Counted from the stretch's first letter, positions 9,601 to 20,110 are shown. The stretch is 64,000 nt of DNA from Lachnospira multipara LB2003 (GCF_000702205.1 NZ_KL370871.1:186001-250000), one strand, 5' to 3'. Numbers and translations: made by a program. Notes: generated from the sequence alone by a model not told the origin.

Positions 9601-9744
9601 TTATTTGTCCTTTCTGTCATTCCCAATAATACCTTTAATAAGTTCTGTAATATCTGGAATGTCATTACTATAAATTGCTTCCTCTGCGTCCTCTACTTCC
9701 AAACTTGGTTGGTATTTTAAAATTTCTTCATCAAAATCTATCAT
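9601..9744 (-). CDS. Small acidic protein, 47 residues
   Basis: This short frame starts at the ATG at 9744 behind a perfect GGAGGCAAT ribosome site and ends at TAA 9601-9603. The product begins MIDFDEEILKYQPSL and ends GNDRKDK; it is acidic, with no membrane segment. It sits 13 bp after folC and 5 bp before the TPR gene, so it fills an operon gap exactly. Spacing, ribosome site and codon use support a real gene. Function unknown. Confidence 0.7.
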   Translation of the reverse strand: MIDFDEEILKYQPSLEVEDAEEAIYSNDIPDITELIKGIIGNDRKDK

Positions 9745-9757
9745 ATTATTGCCTCCA

Positions 9758-11050
9758 TTAATTAATCGTTCTTTTAATTTCTCCTACTAAATAAAGAGAG
9801 CCTACTGCAAATAAATAATCATTACCCTCATATGTATCTATAAACTCTCCGGCATCGTCTATAACCGTCACTTTCTTATCAGTAAATCTATTAAAGATAT
9901 CCTTAATTACATCAGCTGATACCTTTCTTAGACCTCCAACAACTGTGATTATATATTCATCAAAACAATTGCTTTCAACTAAATCCTTGATCATATGGGT
10001 GTAGTCCTTGTCGCTAACTACAGAAAATAATAGTTTAGCTCTTTTTTTATCCAATTCAAGAATAGACCTTGCTGATTCTATGAATCTACTAACCCCCTCA
10101 GGATTATGACCACCATCAATAAAAACATTTCTTTTTACAAGTTCCATACGTCCAGGCCATTTAGTTTTCTTAATGCCTTCTTTAATTGCATCTTTGTTGA
10201 AATTAATAAGTCCGTCCTTAGCTAATACAGCCAAAGCCATTAAACAAAGAGATGCGTTTAACACCTGATATATTCCATTACTGCCAACAAAAAAACAATC
10301 ATTTCTATAATAATCATTATCAATGAAAAAATCAATATTCCCCAGTGATATTTCCTTAATATGATACATTTCTTTTGTCACTGGAAAAATCTTATTGTAG
10401 CAAGAATCTTTATTAACCTCTTTAAATCTATTATTAACAACTTCTGCTACTTTTTTATCATTGGCATTAAAAATAACTGGTACTTTAGGCTTTATAATGC
10501 CAGCTTTTTCACTAGCAATTTTTTCAATGGTATCACCTAAGATAGCTGTATGCTCAAGACTTACGCCAGTTATAATAGAACAAATCGGACTTTTAATAGC
10601 ATTACTTGCGTCAAGTTTTCCACCTAATCCCGTTTCTAGAACAATTATATCCACACACTTTTGTTTGTAATACACAATTGCAGTGGCCATAATTAGATCA
10701 AAGTAAGCAAACTCTCCATCCGTAATTACAGATGCGACCCTTTTAAAGCAATTATAAAAGTCCTCATCACTTATATCCTCACCATTAATCTTAATACGCT
10801 CATTAATCTTAACTAAATGAGGTGACGTAAAAAGACCAACCTTTAAGCCAAGACATTCTAGACTATTAGCTAGAAAAGCACAGGTTGATCCCTTTCCATT
10901 AGTTCCTGCAACATGAATAAATTTTAAATTCATGTCTATTTTATTCAATCTATCAAGAAGTATTCTCTCTCTTTCCACTCCTGTTCCCTTAGCGAATTGA
11001 CCAAGATTATCAAGATAAGAAACCACTTCTTTATAACTTCCAAAAAACAT
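9758..11050 (-). CDS. folC: Folylpolyglutamate synthase / dihydrofolate synthase
   Basis: Adds glutamate to folates (and possibly to dihydropteroate) with ATP in the cytoplasm. The 430-residue length is normal. The Mur-ligase-type P-loop GTNGKGSTCAF is near residues 49-59, followed by LFTSPHL and ERIKING, both FolC signatures. ETGLGGKLDASN and a TGVSLEHTAILG block lie in the central ATPase domain, and FIDGGHNPEG opens the C-terminal domain. It belongs to a minus-strand operon with the small acidic protein and the TPR protein; no folate synthesis genes are adjacent. Confidence 0.93.
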   Translation of the reverse strand: MFFGSYKEVVSYLDNLGQFAKGTGVERERILLDRLNKIDMNLKFIHVAGTNGKGSTCAFLANSLECLGLKVGLFTSPHLVKINERIKINGEDISDEDFYNCFKRVASVITDGEFAYFDLIMATAIVYYKQKCVDIIVLETGLGGKLDASNAIKSPICSIITGVSLEHTAILGDTIEKIASEKAGIIKPKVPVIFNANDKKVAEVVNNRFKEVNKDSCYNKIFPVTKEMYHIKEISLGNIDFFIDNDYYRNDCFFVGSNGIYQVLNASLCLMALAVLAKDGLINFNKDAIKEGIKKTKWPGRMELVKRNVFIDGGHNPEGVSRFIESARSILELDKKRAKLLFSVVSDKDYTHMIKDLVESNCFDEYIITVVGGLRKVSADVIKDIFNRFTDKKVTVIDDAGEFIDTYEGNDYLFAVGSLYLVGEIKRTIN

Positions 11051-11072
11051 CTAAATACCTCTTTATTATTAG

Positions 11073-12599
11073 CTAAATAATATCCTTACATAGATAGTCA
11101 TCCATTTTAAGAAGGGCTGTTTTTCTGCCTCCAATAAAAATCGGAATTTCCACATAAGATTTATCAAAGCTATAATAATCGTCTTCCTCTTCTATTTCAA
11201 GTAAAAATCTCTCAATTTCTAGTCTTTCATCAAGACTAAATCTTACCACAATATCATAAAACACTCCTGGCTCAAATTTGACCCTATTAAATCTCTTAAG
11301 ATAAGTTTTCATAAGCTCATCCGCCTTTTTATCAACCTCTGTCTTATTCTCAGCCTTAGCCTTATCAAGATTTAATTCTTCTAACCTTATATCCTCTTTA
11401 ATCTCATCAAGCTTTGTCTTTAACTCAGTGAGCCTATTAGACTTCCTTTCAGCTAAATCAGAGAATCTATCCATCTTTCTTTTGCTTTCATTAACCTTGC
11501 CATAATACACTTTTGAATCAGCACTAGAGCGCTTTCTCTTAAGATAGTCACTCTTTATGGCATCTAGCTTAGAAAAATCATCCTTAGCCTCATAAAAATC
11601 CTTTAGTATAGATTCAATCTCCTCCTCTAATTTAGCAGCTTGATTTTGTATTTGACTTTCATTTTTCTTTTTTTCATCAATCTTTTTTTGAATAGCAATT
11701 TGATTTGCAAGTTTCTCCCTAAAGATTCCATCTTCATGGCGATAATTATCAAGTACTGTATCAAGATTTCCTGAAGGAAGCTTTTCATTAGCTATAGAAA
11801 AGACAGTGTCGCTTTTTTTCACAAGCATATATATAAACCTTGCAATTAAACATCTTGAAACCCTTCCAAGACCTCTTAATGTGGCATAAATTATACTAAG
11901 ATCTATATCCACCATTTTAAAGGCATTATCCCCAAGTATCTCGTAAACTGTCTTAATCTTATCAAGATCTTTTCTTTTTCTAAGGGCGCTTATAACCCCT
12001 TTTCCATTAAATGATACAGGTGTTAAGACTCTTTGTAGTTTTTGTCTATTCTCAAGGCTTAAATGAATTAATGCCATGTCCATTAATTTCACAGTTTCCA
12101 AATAATCTTTATTGGATAAATTAGACATTTTAGTATAAATAGCATTTAGCATCATTTTCTCATAATTTTTCTCAATTTCATCAAGCTTACTGCCCAAGGG
12201 CTTATATTTATTAATATTAAAATTATAAGCAGCAATATTCACTAATTCCTTTGTATAAATCGGACTTTTTACATCCCCTGTATATTCCTTACCATTGATT
12301 TCTTTGTATATATCCAATGTCTTTTTTATACAAAGGTCATTTAATTCATCTCTATCAGTTTTTTGCAGCTCAATATATCTATCCATAACTGCATCTGCTG
12401 TAGTAGTAAATTCGAAATTAACCACGGATTTGTTAGTAAATGTCTCAGAAAAAGCGTTAGCAACATCAGCTAGCCCAAGCAAAAGCCTATTGCCTGCTTC
12501 TCTAGCCACATTTCCCATATTAACGCTTTCAAAAAGTGCTATCTGCATCCTAATTTCTTCATCACTAAGTAAATCCATGAGTTTAATAATATTTGCCAT
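11073..12599 (-). CDS. Uncharacterised 508-residue coiled-coil protein
   Basis: I do not recognise this protein. It has no signal peptide or membrane segment. The first 300 residues are helical with many charged residues. Residues 300-440 form a long, highly charged coiled coil. The last 70 residues look folded, with a mixed hydrophobic pattern. It lies 12 bp after a lipoprotein gene and 22 bp before folC. A structural or scaffolding role is a guess from the coiled coil only. Confidence 0.65.
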   Translation of the reverse strand: MANIIKLMDLLSDEEIRMQIALFESVNMGNVAREAGNRLLLGLADVANAFSETFTNKSVVNFEFTTTADAVMDRYIELQKTDRDELNDLCIKKTLDIYKEINGKEYTGDVKSPIYTKELVNIAAYNFNINKYKPLGSKLDEIEKNYEKMMLNAIYTKMSNLSNKDYLETVKLMDMALIHLSLENRQKLQRVLTPVSFNGKGVISALRKRKDLDKIKTVYEILGDNAFKMVDIDLSIIYATLRGLGRVSRCLIARFIYMLVKKSDTVFSIANEKLPSGNLDTVLDNYRHEDGIFREKLANQIAIQKKIDEKKKNESQIQNQAAKLEEEIESILKDFYEAKDDFSKLDAIKSDYLKRKRSSADSKVYYGKVNESKRKMDRFSDLAERKSNRLTELKTKLDEIKEDIRLEELNLDKAKAENKTEVDKKADELMKTYLKRFNRVKFEPGVFYDIVVRFSLDERLEIERFLLEIEEEDDYYSFDKSYVEIPIFIGGRKTALLKMDDYLCKDII

Positions 12600-12611
12600 A
12601 ATTCTACCCTA

Positions 12612-13214
12612 CTAATCAAACTTAAATGTGCTTATAATCTGCTCTCCATCTGCTCTATGACTATCAAATTCACTTTCACTACATGCATATGTAATGATAT
12701 ACATCTTCTTATTAGCATCATTAAAAATATATGTCTGCAAACCCTTAATCGAGTAACCATTAGTACTATAGCTATATATTAATGATGTTGCCTTTTGTCC
12801 ATTAATTTCAATGTCCTTAGTCTCATCCACTCTGTAGCCAGCCTCTACCAACTTAGTACTAGCAGCATCTAAATATTTATCAACATCCATTACCGAATAC
12901 TTAGACAAATCCTCAATAATAACATTTAGATTTCTAGCAAAATCACTAGTAATATCCTTTTCATAAATCATAAGATCTAGACTTTTATTCTCTGTCTTAG
13001 AATCATCCCAGGTATTTGGAGTATAAATTGTATATCCCGTTCCTTTAAATCCTATGGTCTCCTCTTCATTAACAGATTCCACTGTTGTCTCTATCTTCTG
13101 ACTCTTTTTATTCTTTTTCTTATCTTCACATCCATAAAGAGATATTACAGCTGTTAGCATCATTGTAATAATTGCCATTTTCTTCAACTCAAGTCTTAGT
13201 TTATTATTAAGCAT
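12612..13214 (-). CDS. Putative lipoprotein, 200 residues
   Basis: Surface lipoprotein of unknown function. The N-terminus has a basic start, a hydrophobic stretch and a lipobox ending SLYGC, followed by a Lys-rich linker. The mature domain of about 150 residues has short phrases such as GTGYTIYTPNTWDD and INGQKATSLIYSY that recall PsbP/LpqN-like or DUF1795-type extracytoplasmic domains, but I cannot assign it firmly. The start has a GGAGG site 5 bases upstream. It is probably the first gene of the operon running to 7373. Confidence 0.7.
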   Translation of the reverse strand: MLNNKLRLELKKMAIITMMLTAVISLYGCEDKKKNKKSQKIETTVESVNEEETIGFKGTGYTIYTPNTWDDSKTENKSLDLMIYEKDITSDFARNLNVIIEDLSKYSVMDVDKYLDAASTKLVEAGYRVDETKDIEINGQKATSLIYSYSTNGYSIKGLQTYIFNDANKKMYIITYACSESEFDSHRADGEQIISTFKFD

Positions 13215-13235
13215 AAGTCCTCCTATTACTATTTA

Positions 13236-13263
13236 GTTAATCATGTATTGTTAGTCATGTATT
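13236..13263. repeat. 14-bp tandem direct repeat upstream of the lipoprotein operon
   Basis: Two adjacent copies of GTTARTCATGTATT (13236-13249 and 13250-13263) differ at one base. They lie between the lipoprotein start codon and the AT-rich upstream DNA where the promoter should be. They could be a regulator site or a chance duplication. Confidence 0.5.
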
Positions 13264-13320
13264 ATTATTCACTATCAACCCATCTTAAATAATTTTAATA
13301 CAAAACGAGTAAAAAAAAAA

Positions 13321-13352
13321 GCATATATAGGCTTTTTACAACCTATATATGC
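13321..13352 (-). terminator. Terminator of the glutamate dehydrogenase gene
   Basis: An 11-bp perfect stem (GCATATATAGG and its complement) with a 10-base loop is followed on the minus strand by ten T residues. It lies 82 bp after the gdhA stop codon. Confidence 0.9.
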
Positions 13353-13433
13353 TTAAATCCCGTACAAACTATTAAAACTTAATTAGGAAAAATTAGACTA
13401 TAACTAATCTAATCTATATGAACATATTATATC

Positions 13434-14801
<1,368 letters not shown>

Positions 14802-14918
14802 TTATTTAGAGATATATCTCATAAAAGGTATCCTTCCACTTTTACAAGAATTTTGAATTCTTCTAGGTTTAAAGAATTCAACTTTAAAGACTTAATCTGT
14901 CTTTTCCCTACAAGGCAT

Positions 14919-14947
14919 ATTATAGTGTGTTCACTTAATTTTGACAA
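14919..14947 (-). promoter_or_regulatory. Strong promoter of gdhA
   Basis: TTGTCA (14942-14947) and TATAAT (14919-14924) are separated by exactly 17 bp on the minus strand. The predicted leader is about 130 bases and contains a small AAGAATT/AATTCTT hairpin near 14847-14863. The remaining intergenic DNA up to 15088 shows no gene or motif I recognise. Confidence 0.8.
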
Positions 14948-15088
14948 GTTAGTTTAGGTACTCACCTAAGAAATTTTAGCAAATACGAAAAATATTAATT
15001 TTATTTTGGCATAGGTGCCAGTTTCACCCTTTGTTCACTTAAATTAATAAAGTGTTGTATGACAAGTACGTGGCGTTGTCTTACTAAT

Positions 15089-15117
15089 TTTGATTAAATT
15101 TGACCGATTTAATCAAA
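15089..15117. repeat. 11-bp perfect inverted repeat with 7-bp spacer
   Basis: TTTGATTAAAT (15089-15099) and its complement (15107-15117) flank TTGACCG. It lies between the LCP gene terminator and the gdhA promoter region. No T-run follows, so it is not an obvious terminator. It could be a regulator site. Confidence 0.5.
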
Positions 15118-15130
15118 TTTCATAAAAAAA

Positions 15131-15161
15131 GGATAGTGACTAATCAAATTAATCACTATCC
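15131..15161 (-). terminator. Terminator of the polysaccharide control operon
   Basis: A 9-bp stem (GGATAGTGA and its complement) with a 13-base loop is followed by seven T residues on the minus strand, 40 bp after the LCP gene. Confidence 0.85.
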
Positions 15162-15200
15162 AAAACTTTATCTTTTTTCGTTTTCTAGATTATTTTATTG

Positions 15201-16817
15201 TTATTTATTAGTTGATGATGTTGTTGACTGACTTGTTGCTTCATTATTAGCATTCTCGACATATTCATCTACATCAAATACATCACCATTCTGAATCTTT
15301 GTCATAAGTTGATTAGCCATATTTATACTGTCTGATGACAAGTAATCAACTGACATACCATATAAATCAAAGTATCTACTGTTGCCATATCCTGTTCTTT
15401 CAGCTTGTACAGCATAACTTTGAATATTCCATTCACCGCCATTTGATAGCTGTTCCTTAACTAACTGTGTAATAAATGATGATGGCATATCAGTAAGCAT
15501 CATATCACTTACAGCATCAAGTACTGCTGAATAGTTAGTAAGAATTGCAGGAGAAGTAGCTTTATTAATAATACCCTTAATAGCTGCAATCTGGTTTCTA
15601 CCTCTTCTAAAGTCGCCTTCTGCCTTGAAAGCCATTCTTTCTCTTACAAAGGCAAGTGTATGAGCACCATCTAAGTAATTTTCACCCTCGTCAAAGTCAA
15701 ACGGCTCAAAGTAAGCATTAGTTCCACTTCTAAACGCTGTCTCTGATTCAACTGTAATTCCGCCAAGAGCATCTACAACTCCCATACATCCTGTAAAATT
15801 AACTCTAACAAAATAGTCAATATCAAGACCATCATAGAGGTTCTCTAAAGTCTTAATTGTATTATCAACACCGAAGTTACCTGCATGTGTTAATTTATCT
15901 AAATCTGAACCACCATTGTCATCAAATATCTCAACATAAGAATCTCTTGGTGTTGTTACGAGTAATACCTGTCTTGTTTCAGGATTTACCACAGCTAAAA
16001 TATTAACATCACTGTGTCCTGTATATGATAATGTATCAAATTCATCAAATCCTGATAAGAAGATTACAAATGGCTTACTAGCACTTACCTTCTTAGCTTT
16101 TTCTACAGTAATCTTAGATACTACTGAAACAGTTCCTATTACTTTAATCTTGCCATCAAGGGTTTCATCAGTCTCCTTTAAAGATGTAAGAGATGAATTA
16201 GAAATTAAAACTGCCTGGATATCTTTATTAGCGTATAATGCATCAAACATATTCTCCCATGAATCATAATCCTTATATTCAGGTGAAACCTTATTATTAG
16301 ATTCAATTAAATCCATAGCCTCTTTATAAAGCTGACTATCAATTGTATCATTATAACCCACTTTATAATCACCAATATCTGAAATTGATGATGCTTTATC
16401 GCTTTCAAGAACAACCACTGAGTAAATATCTGTTGTAGTTGATATTCCCGAAATAGTAGATAATGTAGAAACTACCTTAGCTGAGAATATATAGCTGTAA
16501 AGCATTACTGCAGATAATAATATCGCTAGTAATTTACCCAATATCTTAAAGTTACTAAATTGCGATGTAAAATCATAAAGCCAAACAAATATTACAAACA
16601 ATGTTAATCCGATTAAATATTTAGTTGGTAATATATCCAATGTAATTACATTCTTTAAAACTAATATTGTTAATACAAGCTGAATCAAAACAAGTACAAT
16701 ACCTATTACTGTAGACCAGCCGCGTCTCTTTCTTTTACGTTCCTTCTTAGACAATGAATCCTTCTTTGCAAAAAGATATTTCATGTCATTCTTCGATCTT
16801 GTAAAGAATCCTGCCAT
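15201..16817 (-). CDS. LytR-CpsA-Psr (LCP) family cell-envelope ligase
   Basis: Probable enzyme attaching polysaccharide or teichoic acid to peptidoglycan at the cell surface. A basic N-terminus leads to three membrane segments (about 33-55, 62-82, 90-110). An accessory domain follows, then the LCP catalytic domain from about residue 275 with ILAVVNPETRQVLLVTTPRD, the DYFVRVNFTGCMGVVDALGG segment, and the arginine-rich AFVRERMAFKAEGDFRRGRN block that binds lipid pyrophosphate. The tail is Asn/Thr/Ser-rich. It is the last gene after cpsB-wzz-cpsD, a usual context. Confidence 0.9.
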   Translation of the reverse strand: MAGFFTRSKNDMKYLFAKKDSLSKKERKRKRRGWSTVIGIVLVLIQLVLTILVLKNVITLDILPTKYLIGLTLFVIFVWLYDFTSQFSNFKILGKLLAILLSAVMLYSYIFSAKVVSTLSTISGISTTTDIYSVVVLESDKASSISDIGDYKVGYNDTIDSQLYKEAMDLIESNNKVSPEYKDYDSWENMFDALYANKDIQAVLISNSSLTSLKETDETLDGKIKVIGTVSVVSKITVEKAKKVSASKPFVIFLSGFDEFDTLSYTGHSDVNILAVVNPETRQVLLVTTPRDSYVEIFDDNGGSDLDKLTHAGNFGVDNTIKTLENLYDGLDIDYFVRVNFTGCMGVVDALGGITVESETAFRSGTNAYFEPFDFDEGENYLDGAHTLAFVRERMAFKAEGDFRRGRNQIAAIKGIINKATSPAILTNYSAVLDAVSDMMLTDMPSSFITQLVKEQLSNGGEWNIQSYAVQAERTGYGNSRYFDLYGMSVDYLSSDSINMANQLMTKIQNGDVFDVDEYVENANNEATSQSTTSSTNK

Positions 16818-16848
16818 AAATGGTCTCCTTATTTTTTCCTAAAAATTG

Positions 16849-16871
16849 TGCTGTTTCTCCCCTAAACAGCA
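16849..16871 (-). promoter_or_regulatory. Stem-loop between cpsD and the LCP gene
   Basis: An 8-bp perfect stem (TGCTGTTT with AAACAGCA) and a 7-base loop are followed on the minus strand by AATTTTT, and only 25 bases later by the LCP ribosome site. It may be a weak terminator or attenuator that lowers LCP expression relative to cpsD. Confidence 0.5.
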
Positions 16872-16953
16872 TCTACTAATTTAGCATAAAACACCCAAAA
16901 AATAAAGCTTTTCACGTATTTTTATGTTTTTTTATAATTATTCGTATACCTTA

Positions 16954-17649
16954 TTATTCAGCTGCATCAGTATATTTTCCGTAATATTTTCCATAGTACT
17001 TGCCATAATACTTATTGTCATTAACATCCACTTTGTTTAGTACTGCTCCAAGTATCGTAGTTCCTGTTTTCTTTAATTGTTCCACCGCTTTTTGAGCATA
17101 CTTATATCCCACCATATTAGAGCCAACAACAACCACTGTTCCATCACATTCTGTTGCTACAATGGCGCTGTCAATAACGCTTCCTATTGGGGGTGTGTCA
17201 ATTATTATATAATCATACAGGTCTCTTAAAACCTTTAAAAGCGTCTTAAAAACCTTATTTCCAAGAAGTTCTGTAGGATTTGGTGGCACCGGACCTGAAA
17301 AAACCACATTTAAATTATCAACGTTAGTTCCATACATAACGTCCTCAAATTTATTAATACCAGACAAAAAGTGAGTAAGTCCCTTAACTGATTTATTTAT
17401 CTTATATCTACCTACCAAAACCGATTTTCTTAAATCTGCATCAATAAAAATCACCTTTTTCCCAGCTTCGGCTAAGGAAACTGCCAAGTTAAAGGAAACC
17501 GTTGATTTTCCCTCACCTGGTGTGGTACTTGTAAACATAATTGTCTTTATATCAGAACCACATAATTGAATATTGGTTCTTAAATTTTTATAGCTTTCAT
17601 TAGCTCTATAATCCAATTTAATAAGACGTTCAATATTAATTGTTTGCAT
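16954..17649 (-). CDS. CpsD/CapB-type bacterial tyrosine kinase
   Basis: Cytoplasmic autophosphorylating kinase that partners the Wzz-like protein to control polysaccharide export. The 231-residue length is typical of the split Gram-positive form. Walker A is TPGEGKSTVSF near residues 43-53, Walker A' is VIFIDADLRKS near 66-76, and IIIDTPPIGS is Walker B. The C-terminus carries seven tyrosines in a YYGK repeat (Y214-Y226), the expected phosphorylation cluster. It begins 2 bp after the Wzz gene and is coupled to it. Confidence 0.93.
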   Translation of the reverse strand: MQTINIERLIKLDYRANESYKNLRTNIQLCGSDIKTIMFTSTTPGEGKSTVSFNLAVSLAEAGKKVIFIDADLRKSVLVGRYKINKSVKGLTHFLSGINKFEDVMYGTNVDNLNVVFSGPVPPNPTELLGNKVFKTLLKVLRDLYDYIIIDTPPIGSVIDSAIVATECDGTVVVVGSNMVGYKYAQKAVEQLKKTGTTILGAVLNKVDVNDNKYYGKYYGKYYGKYTDAAE

Positions 17650-17651
17650 GG

Positions 17652-18410
17652 CTACTTACTCCCCTTTTTCTTAGATTTTTTCTTAGATAATTTACCTCTT
17701 CCATCATCCATTTCCTTACACAATGGAATAATAGAAAGTGTACTAATTCCTAGGTATTTTTCTAAATCATCTGAAGTCTTAATTGTGTCATCAAGTAATG
17801 ATTTAATCACTATAATTCCAGATGATAATATAATTCCAAGAAAAGCTCCCACAGCTGTAATCTTCTTAATTCCTGTGGACTCTGGCGCAGCAGCCACATT
17901 TCCATCCTCAACTATTTCAACATCCTCTATATGCATAATTTCACAAATTTGTGTAGCAGCAAAATTAGCCATAGAATCAGCTATTTCCTTTGCCATATAA
18001 GGATCTGCATCCTTTACTGATATTTGTAAAATTCGTGAGTCTGCGATTGTTGTAACAGATATTGCCTCACTTAACTCCTTTACGCTTTTATCAAGATCCA
18101 AATCGCTAATTACATATTCAAGAACTGGTCTTGATTGAACTAGTATAATATAATCCTTTGTTAACTGAGTTGAAGTTTGTAAATCAGTTAATGTGGTTGT
18201 GGAATCATCAGCTCTATTTAGAACATAAAGCTGAGTTGTAGACATGTAAACCGGCGTAATAAGAAATTTGGACACAAGAAATGATACCGCTCCAAATAAT
18301 ACGCCAACAAAGATTATTAATATAAATTTTTCCCAAAGAATTGATAATAAACGGCCAAGGTCAATCTCCCTTTCCTCCGCCTGTTTTTCTGCTGCTGTAT
18401 TGTTATTCAT
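17652..18410 (-). CDS. Wzz/CapA-type chain-length regulator and kinase activator
   Basis: Membrane adaptor of the polysaccharide system. It has two membrane segments (about 28-50 and 183-205) around an extracellular domain, as in CpsC/CapA. The early motif REIDLGRLLSILWEKF and the PVYMSTTQLYVLN segment after the first helix are typical of the Wzz domain. The C-terminal cytoplasmic tail ends in a Lys-rich cluster. It stands between cpsB and cpsD with gaps of 11 and 2 bp. Confidence 0.9.
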   Translation of the reverse strand: MNNNTAAEKQAEEREIDLGRLLSILWEKFILIIFVGVLFGAVSFLVSKFLITPVYMSTTQLYVLNRADDSTTTLTDLQTSTQLTKDYIILVQSRPVLEYVISDLDLDKSVKELSEAISVTTIADSRILQISVKDADPYMAKEIADSMANFAATQICEIMHIEDVEIVEDGNVAAAPESTGIKKITAVGAFLGIILSSGIIVIKSLLDDTIKTSDDLEKYLGISTLSIIPLCKEMDDGRGKLSKKKSKKKGSK

Positions 18411-18421
18411 TTAAAACCCCT

Positions 18422-19171
18422 CTAATCAATAAATTCATCCCTAATTATTCTATTAGGATTTTCTTTTGCTATTTTTTTGGCATAGTCATAGCCATATTTA
18501 TTAGATATCCACTGTACAACATCTCCCATTATTGGACATCTTCTACCTGCTGTATGAGCATTAGTTGCTATAACATCTACCATTTTTTTCTTAAGTAAGT
18601 GCTTAGCTAACCTCTTAGCATCGCCACCCTCTTCGCCAACTAAGGCATCTGCATTTATTTGAAGTACTGCACCCATTTCCTTTAAATTTACGGCCATATC
18701 CTCATTTAGAATAATGCTTGGATATCTCTCAATATGTGAAATAATAGGTATCAGCCCTTCATTTAATATATTAACCACTCCATTTCTTATAACCTGACGG
18801 CTCTCAGAATAATCAAATTCCACAAGTACGTATCTTGAGTGATTAATTGTCATTCCACGTTGTTTAATATTTTTTACCATATCCTGGCTATAGAAAAACT
18901 CGCGGCCAGGAAGCAGCTTTAAATCAGGATATAGCTGATTAGCTATATGTTCTATCTCCTTTACCCTTCTTTCAATTTCTGCCTGTGGTAATTTACATTT
19001 AACAGGATGATAATGAGGAGTGCAAACCAAAGTCTTGATGCCATCTTCATAAGCAAGTTCAAGCATCTGCACTGTAGTTTGAATATCACTAGCCCCATCA
19101 TCAGTCTCTGGTAAAATATGAATATGAATATCCGTCATTGGATAATCAACTTTTTTCTTAAATATATACAT
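18422..19171 (-). CDS. CpsB/CapC-type PHP-domain tyrosine phosphatase
   Basis: Manganese-dependent phosphatase that removes phosphate from the CpsD tyrosine tail. PHP motifs are clear: DIHIHILPETDDGASD at the start, CTPHYHPV, the ISHIERYP block and DVIATNAHTAGRR. I chose the ATG at 19171 because AAGAGGG lies 6 to 13 bases upstream; the frame is open to an ATG at 19198 that has no ribosome site. The length of 249 residues is normal. It follows the HAD gene closely. Confidence 0.9.
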   Translation of the reverse strand: MYIFKKKVDYPMTDIHIHILPETDDGASDIQTTVQMLELAYEDGIKTLVCTPHYHPVKCKLPQAEIERRVKEIEHIANQLYPDLKLLPGREFFYSQDMVKNIKQRGMTINHSRYVLVEFDYSESRQVIRNGVVNILNEGLIPIISHIERYPSIILNEDMAVNLKEMGAVLQINADALVGEEGGDAKRLAKHLLKKKMVDVIATNAHTAGRRCPIMGDVVQWISNKYGYDYAKKIAKENPNRIIRDEFID

Positions 19172-19201
19172 TCCTCTATCCCTCTTAATAATCCACATAG
19201 A

Positions 19202-20008
19202 CTATAGAATATAGTCTTCTATAATCTGTGCAACTCCACATTCCTCATTGCTTGTCGCAATTACATCTGCGTATTTTTTCACTTCATCGTAACCGTTTGC
19301 CATAACAACTGATAAACCTGCAATTTTTAGCATTGGAATATCATTCATTCCATCTCCGCAAGCAATTAATTCATCTGTTTTAAGTCCAATTTTTTCAAGT
19401 AGTATTTTAAGTGATTCATCTTTAGCTACATTAGCTGGTACAACCTCTAGAAAATACTCCTCTGAAAAGAAAGCATCCACCTTTCCTTCATACTTTTCTA
19501 GAATTGCCTTCTGCACTGGCAATAGCTTTGTATGTTCTCCTACTACTAAAAATTTAGCCACTGGATAATCCACAAAATCAATTAAGCTCTCCACCTTCTT
19601 AACTGTTGTATAATTGCATTTAGCTTCTTTTATTACATATGGATCTTCATCACTTTCACATACAACTGTTGTGTCTTCATAAGTTAATGCATAAACCCCA
19701 TTCTCTCTTGCAAATTTACACACATCCTCCATGCAATCTCTAGGAAGTACCTTCTCATAAAGGCACTCTCCTGTCTTGCAATCAATTATTTGTCCACCGT
19801 TGTATGCTAGTATATAGCCACCTCTAGAACTTAAGTCCAATTCCTTTGCTATTGGAGTAATACCAAATAGAGGTCTTCCTGATGCTAGGATTACACTTAC
19901 TCCTTTCTCAATAGCTTTAAAAATCGCCTCCTTATTTCTTTCTGGCAATTTCTTATTATTGTCTGTTAATGTCCCATCTAAATCTAGGGCAAGTGCTTTG
20001 TATTTCAT
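19202..20008 (-). CDS. Cof-type HAD hydrolase
   Basis: Soluble sugar-phosphate or nucleotide phosphatase of HAD subclass IIB. Motif I is ALDLDGTLTDNN near residues 6-17, with the nucleophile at D9. Motif II is LASGRP, and motifs III and IV are the lysine near AKDESLK and CGDGMNDIPML. The 268-residue length is standard. It lies directly before cpsB, 30 bp from its chosen start. Whether it takes part in polysaccharide control or is simply co-transcribed is unknown. Confidence 0.9.
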   Translation of the reverse strand: MKYKALALDLDGTLTDNNKKLPERNKEAIFKAIEKGVSVILASGRPLFGITPIAKELDLSSRGGYILAYNGGQIIDCKTGECLYEKVLPRDCMEDVCKFARENGVYALTYEDTTVVCESDEDPYVIKEAKCNYTTVKKVESLIDFVDYPVAKFLVVGEHTKLLPVQKAILEKYEGKVDAFFSEEYFLEVVPANVAKDESLKILLEKIGLKTDELIACGDGMNDIPMLKIAGLSVVMANGYDEVKKYADVIATSNEECGVAQIIEDYIL

Positions 20009-20110
20009 AATTACATCCTAACCGGAGAAAAACTCCTATTTTCTTAAATTTATCATATAATTTTATTTTTTACAATAAGCATAACTAAAGTTATACTATA
20101 TTTCAGCTAG

